NCBI GenBank assembly: GCA_900315035.1
Contig: OMXO01000003.1
Location: 1-64,000 of the forward strand
Direction: 5' to 3'
Origin: an uncultured Prevotella sp.
Lineage (GTDB): Bacteria > Bacteroidota > Bacteroidia > Bacteroidales > Bacteroidaceae
DNA length: 64,000 nucleotides
The notes under the pieces are model-generated. The model worked only from the letters and a program-made list of their open reading frames with translations. It was not told the origin of the DNA and ran no database searches. Positions within the stretch are counted from its first letter, which is position 1; each line of letters starts with the position of its first letter. This document shows, piece by piece, positions 60,973-64,000 of the stretch. The position numbers and the translations under genes are program-made.

Positions 60973-63900
60973 ATGAACAGAAAACCTCTGACTGTCTATA
61001 AGGCCAGTGCTGGAAGTGGCAAAACATTCACCCTGGCTACTGAATATATCAGATTAATTGTAGAGAATCCATTGAGCTATCGCAATATCCTTGCTGTTAC
61101 CTTTACAAACAAGGCCACAGAGGAGATGAAAATGCGTATTCTAAGTCAGCTCTATGGTATATGGAAAAGACTCCCAGACTCCAGTTCCTACATTCAGAAA
61201 ATCCAAGAACTGACAGAATTACCTCCTGAACTTATCAGTGAACGGGCTGGCATAGGACTTGCTAACCTGTTACATAACTATAATTATTTCCGTGTTGAGA
61301 CAATCGATACTTTTTTCCAAAGCGTACTTCGCAATATGGCTCGAGAGCTCGATCTCACCACAAACCTTCGCATCGGACTCAACGATTATCAGGTAGAAGA
61401 AATTGCCGTCGATCAACTCATTGCCGACCTTAGTACTACCGATGTCATGCTCCAATGGATTCTTAAATATATCATGGAGAATATCTCGGATGATAAGTCC
61501 TGGAACATTATCTCACAAATCAAGCGTTTTGGGCGTACCATCTTTAGAGATGAGTATAAAGAAGTAAGTCGAGACTTAGAGACAAAAATGAATGAAGAAG
61601 GATTCTTCGACAACTATACGGCTCAACTCCGTGAACTTCGTAAATCCGCTTTAGAGCGCATGAAAGAAATTGGAGAAAGTTTTTTTGATACACTTGAGGC
61701 AGAAGGACTAACAACTGACGACCTTATTCAAAAGAACCGAGGCATCTCCAGTTTCTTTAATAAATTGCGTGATGGAAACTTCGACTCCTCCATCGAGAAC
61801 ACTACCGTTGCCAATCATCTAGAAGCACCTGAAAAATGGTGTACAAAGACCAACCCTAAAAAGGAACTCATCTATTCATTGGCTGAGGGGACTCTTGGCG
61901 ATATCTTGCGCTATGCCGTTGAAGAGCGCCCACGCCAATATAAGATCTATAAATCAGCCGATCTAACTCTACGACATCTGAACCAGTTACGGCTCTTAGG
62001 CAATATCGAGGCAAAGGTACACCAACTCAACCAGACCGCCAATCGTTTTCTGCTAAGTGACACACAGCAATTACTCCACTCACTCATCGATGGCAACGAT
62101 TCACCGTTTATTTTTGAAAAAATCGGTACTCAGTTAGAACATGTGATGATTGACGAATTCCAAGACACTTCCACTATTCAGTGGCAAAATTTCCGTGTAT
62201 TGCTTGACGAAGCTATGAGCCATGAAGGTGGTTCTAACTTGATTGTGGGCGATGTGAAACAGAGCATCTATCGCTGGAGATCAGGTGACTGGCGTCTGCT
62301 CAACGATATAGAGAAGCAGTTTAATTCCCAACAGATTAAGATGCTTACCCTACAGACAAACTACCGTTCTCAACGGAATATCATCACCTTCAACAATCAT
62401 TTTTTCCAGAAAGCTGTCGAACTGGAATATTTAGCGCAGAAAGAACTCAATGAAATTGAAGCAGAGCAACTGAAACGCGCCTATGCCGATGTAGAGCAAC
62501 GTGTCCAAGAAGGGAAAGAATCACTGGGCGAAGTAGTTATTACACTTCTACCCTCGGAAGAATATGAGAACGCTACTTTGCAGCTGACTGCCGATACCAT
62601 CGAACAATTATTGCAGAAGGGGGCAGCTCAGAAAGACATCGCTATCCTCGTACGTGTCAATTCTGTAATCCCAACCATCGCCCGTTACTTTATGGAACAG
62701 ATGCCAGAGGTGGCCATTATCTCCGACGAGGCGTTCCGTCTTGATGCCTCATCAGCAGTAAATGTCCTCATTCTTGCACTGCGACTACTGAGTCATCCTG
62801 ATGATATGCTGTCTAAAGCTGCCCTCGTAAAAATCTATCATAGCGACGTGTTGAAGGAACATACCACTGATGATCGGCTCTTGCTCAACATCGGTGAACT
62901 CGACAATCTATTGCCCGAGGCCTTCAGCAAACATACGACAGAACTATACACCATTCCCCTATACGAACTGACAGAACGTCTACACGCTATTTTCGAACTC
63001 GAAAAGCTCGACGAACAGAGTGCCTATGTCTTTGCCTTCTACGATTACCTGTCAAAATACGTCAGCGACAACACTGCCGACATTGACAGTTTTTTAAGAG
63101 AATGGGAAGAAAGTTTGTGTAGCAAGACTATCCAGAGCGATGAAACTAACGGTGTACGTATCCTCTCTATACATAAGTCGAAAGGGCTGGAATACAAATA
63201 CGTGATATGCCCGTTCTGCGACTGGCAATTGGAGAAGAGCGGTAACAGCATTTGGTGCACCCCCTCAGAACCGCCTTTCAATGAACTTCCTATTGCACCC
63301 ATCGACTATAGTCAGAAACAGATGATGGGCACAATCTATGAGCCCGACTATCTACATGAACACTTACAGAACACAGTAGATAATCTCAACCTTCTCTATG
63401 TCGCTTTTACCCGTGCTTGCCAAGGGCTATATGTCATCGGTAAGCGAGGGGGCAAAAATTTACGCTCTGCACTCATAGAACAGTGCCTACCTCTCATTGT
63501 AGAGAAACTGCCTGAAGCTTCACTCGAAGGGATGGAAGACAACCAACAGCCTCTCCGATTTACATTCGGTTCCTATGTAAAAGAGACAGAAAAGAATGAA
63601 AAAACTGTCAGTTCAAACCCGTTCCTCCAACCATCATCGCCATTGTCGGTTCCCTTCGAGTATCAGGAGAGTAAGGTGTCCTTCCGTCAGAGCAACAGCA
63701 GCCAGGCTTTTACCCAAGAGGCAGATGATGAAGCTGCTCAACAGCAGAGCTATATCCAGATAGGCTCTATCCTGCATCATATATTCTCGACCATCCGCAC
63801 TGCCGATGATATCGATGATGCTTTGGAACAGTTGCAATTTGATGGTATTCTTTACGATGACCAGATAACGCCAAAACACATCTCGCTGATGTTACAAAAT

Positions 63901-64000
63901 CGTCTAAGTAATCCACGTGTAGCCGACTGGTTCTCACATCGTTGGACACTCTTCAACGAGTGTACCATCCTCTCTCTTGCCAACGGAGAAGTACAAGAGC
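60973..64000 (+). CDS. AddA/UvrD-like helicase-nuclease (partial)
   Basis: An open frame of more than 1,000 codons running off the window end. It begins MNRKPLTVYKASAGSGKTFT, with the UvrD Walker A KASAGSGKT at about 10-18. Further superfamily 1 motifs: AVTFTNKATEEMKMRI (Ia), HVMIDEFQDTS (II) near 395, GDVKQSIYRWRSGD (III), TLQTNYRSQ (IV), LSIHKSKGLEYKYVI (V) and LLYVAFTRA (VI) near 812. The C-terminal part from about 915 (YIQIGSILHHIFSTI) is where AddA/RecB proteins have a nuclease domain. In Bacteroidetes an AddB-like partner often follows. It starts 4 nt after the DUF5686 stop. Confidence 0.92.
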   Translation, partial: MNRKPLTVYKASAGSGKTFTLATEYIRLIVENPLSYRNILAVTFTNKATEEMKMRILSQLYGIWKRLPDSSSYIQKIQELTELPPELISERAGIGLANLLHNYNYFRVETIDTFFQSVLRNMARELDLTTNLRIGLNDYQVEEIAVDQLIADLSTTDVMLQWILKYIMENISDDKSWNIISQIKRFGRTIFRDEYKEVSRDLETKMNEEGFFDNYTAQLRELRKSALERMKEIGESFFDTLEAEGLTTDDLIQKNRGISSFFNKLRDGNFDSSIENTTVANHLEAPEKWCTKTNPKKELIYSLAEGTLGDILRYAVEERPRQYKIYKSADLTLRHLNQLRLLGNIEAKVHQLNQTANRFLLSDTQQLLHSLIDGNDSPFIFEKIGTQLEHVMIDEFQDTSTIQWQNFRVLLDEAMSHEGGSNLIVGDVKQSIYRWRSGDWRLLNDIEKQFNSQQIKMLTLQTNYRSQRNIITFNNHFFQKAVELEYLAQKELNEIEAEQLKRAYADVEQRVQEGKESLGEVVITLLPSEEYENATLQLTADTIEQLLQKGAAQKDIAILVRVNSVIPTIARYFMEQMPEVAIISDEAFRLDASSAVNVLILALRLLSHPDDMLSKAALVKIYHSDVLKEHTTDDRLLLNIGELDNLLPEAFSKHTTELYTIPLYELTERLHAIFELEKLDEQSAYVFAFYDYLSKYVSDNTADIDSFLREWEESLCSKTIQSDETNGVRILSIHKSKGLEYKYVICPFCDWQLEKSGNSIWCTPSEPPFNELPIAPIDYSQKQMMGTIYEPDYLHEHLQNTVDNLNLLYVAFTRACQGLYVIGKRGGKNLRSALIEQCLPLIVEKLPEASLEGMEDNQQPLRFTFGSYVKETEKNEKTVSSNPFLQPSSPLSVPFEYQESKVSFRQSNSSQAFTQEADDEAAQQQSYIQIGSILHHIFSTIRTADDIDDALEQLQFDGILYDDQITPKHISLMLQNRLSNPRVADWFSHRWTLFNECTILSLANGEVQE

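Noticed and set aside
1..64000. tRNA, rRNA, CRISPR arrays, insertion sequences, prophage and restriction-modification or defence genes
   Set aside because: Looked for on both strands by eye in the intergenic regions and in the products; none was found. A tRNA or RNA search program would be the decisive check for small RNAs.

Overview
The window looks like a chromosomal segment of a Prevotellaceae bacterium (Prevotella, Segatella or Xylanibacter type; order Bacteroidales). The evidence is the protein families (DUF3127, DUF4835/PorD, DUF5686, DUF5715, an LpxC-FabZ fusion, a UPF0126 channel, a TTG-started MiaA), lipoproteins and signal peptides of Bacteroidetes style, and promoters of the Bacteroidetes form TTTG-N19/21-TAnnTTTG, of which more than a dozen are visible. 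No tRNA, rRNA, CRISPR array, intact insertion sequence or prophage was seen.

Layout. 1-606 is non-coding and holds copy 1 of a dispersed element. 607-3182 (minus) carries a secreted hypothetical, a YpfJ-type zinc peptidase and a DUF5715 protein. 3262-18987 (plus) is a long housekeeping run: phoH, purC, menG/ubiE, aroE, purM, prfA, a small membrane protein, pyrF, an HD phosphohydrolase, the lipid A genes lpxD, lpxC-fabZ and lpxA, miaA, a class A penicillin-binding protein and a GH43-type protein. 19050-20318 (minus) is a cell-surface lipoprotein. 20398-33793 (minus) is a twelve-gene surface polysaccharide cluster read from one good promoter in front of rfbF. It contains CDP-sugar synthesis (rfbF, rfbG, an epimerase/reductase, an RfbC-like cupin), three glycosyltransferases, an amidotransferase, UDP-ManNAcA synthesis (wecB, wecC), a two-domain oxidoreductase and a heparinase-like protein. 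No flippase or polymerase lies in the cluster. 33851-35759 (minus) pairs a sugar-phosphate nucleotidyltransferase with a GHMP kinase that resembles plant galacturonokinase more than galactokinase. 35810-37042 is an M64 peptidase. 37043-37627 is non-coding with copy 2 of the dispersed element. 37628-39639 is serC-serA.

39875-50661 carries replication and repair genes: a short folK, an OB-fold DUF3127 protein, dnaN, a DnaQ-like exonuclease, porD, recN, a TPR protein with a decayed protease domain, dnaB, a UPF0126 channel and rarA. 50772-64000 (plus) holds an acidic-tailed unknown protein, a membrane pyrophosphatase, an M15-type peptidase, uxaB, uvrA, a DUF5686 outer-membrane protein and the start of an AddA/UvrD-like helicase-nuclease cut by the window end.

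The most unusual signals are three. First, a two-copy non-coding element (about 165-605 and 37131-37570) has, in both copies, an inverted-repeat-flanked AT-rich block, a promoter, exactly 27 nt, a 62-nt hairpin with a 22-nt loop, and the start of a similar peptide. Second, the galacturonokinase-like/nucleotidyltransferase pair, in a genome that also encodes tagaturonate reductase, suggests direct salvage of galacturonate into a nucleotide sugar. Third, the CDP-sugar branch has no RfbH dehydrase and so probably makes something other than a 3,6-dideoxyhexose. Start codons TTG (3262, 14556, 27443, 56108, 58923) and GTG (42072) were chosen where upstream in-frame stops or family N-termini leave little choice.
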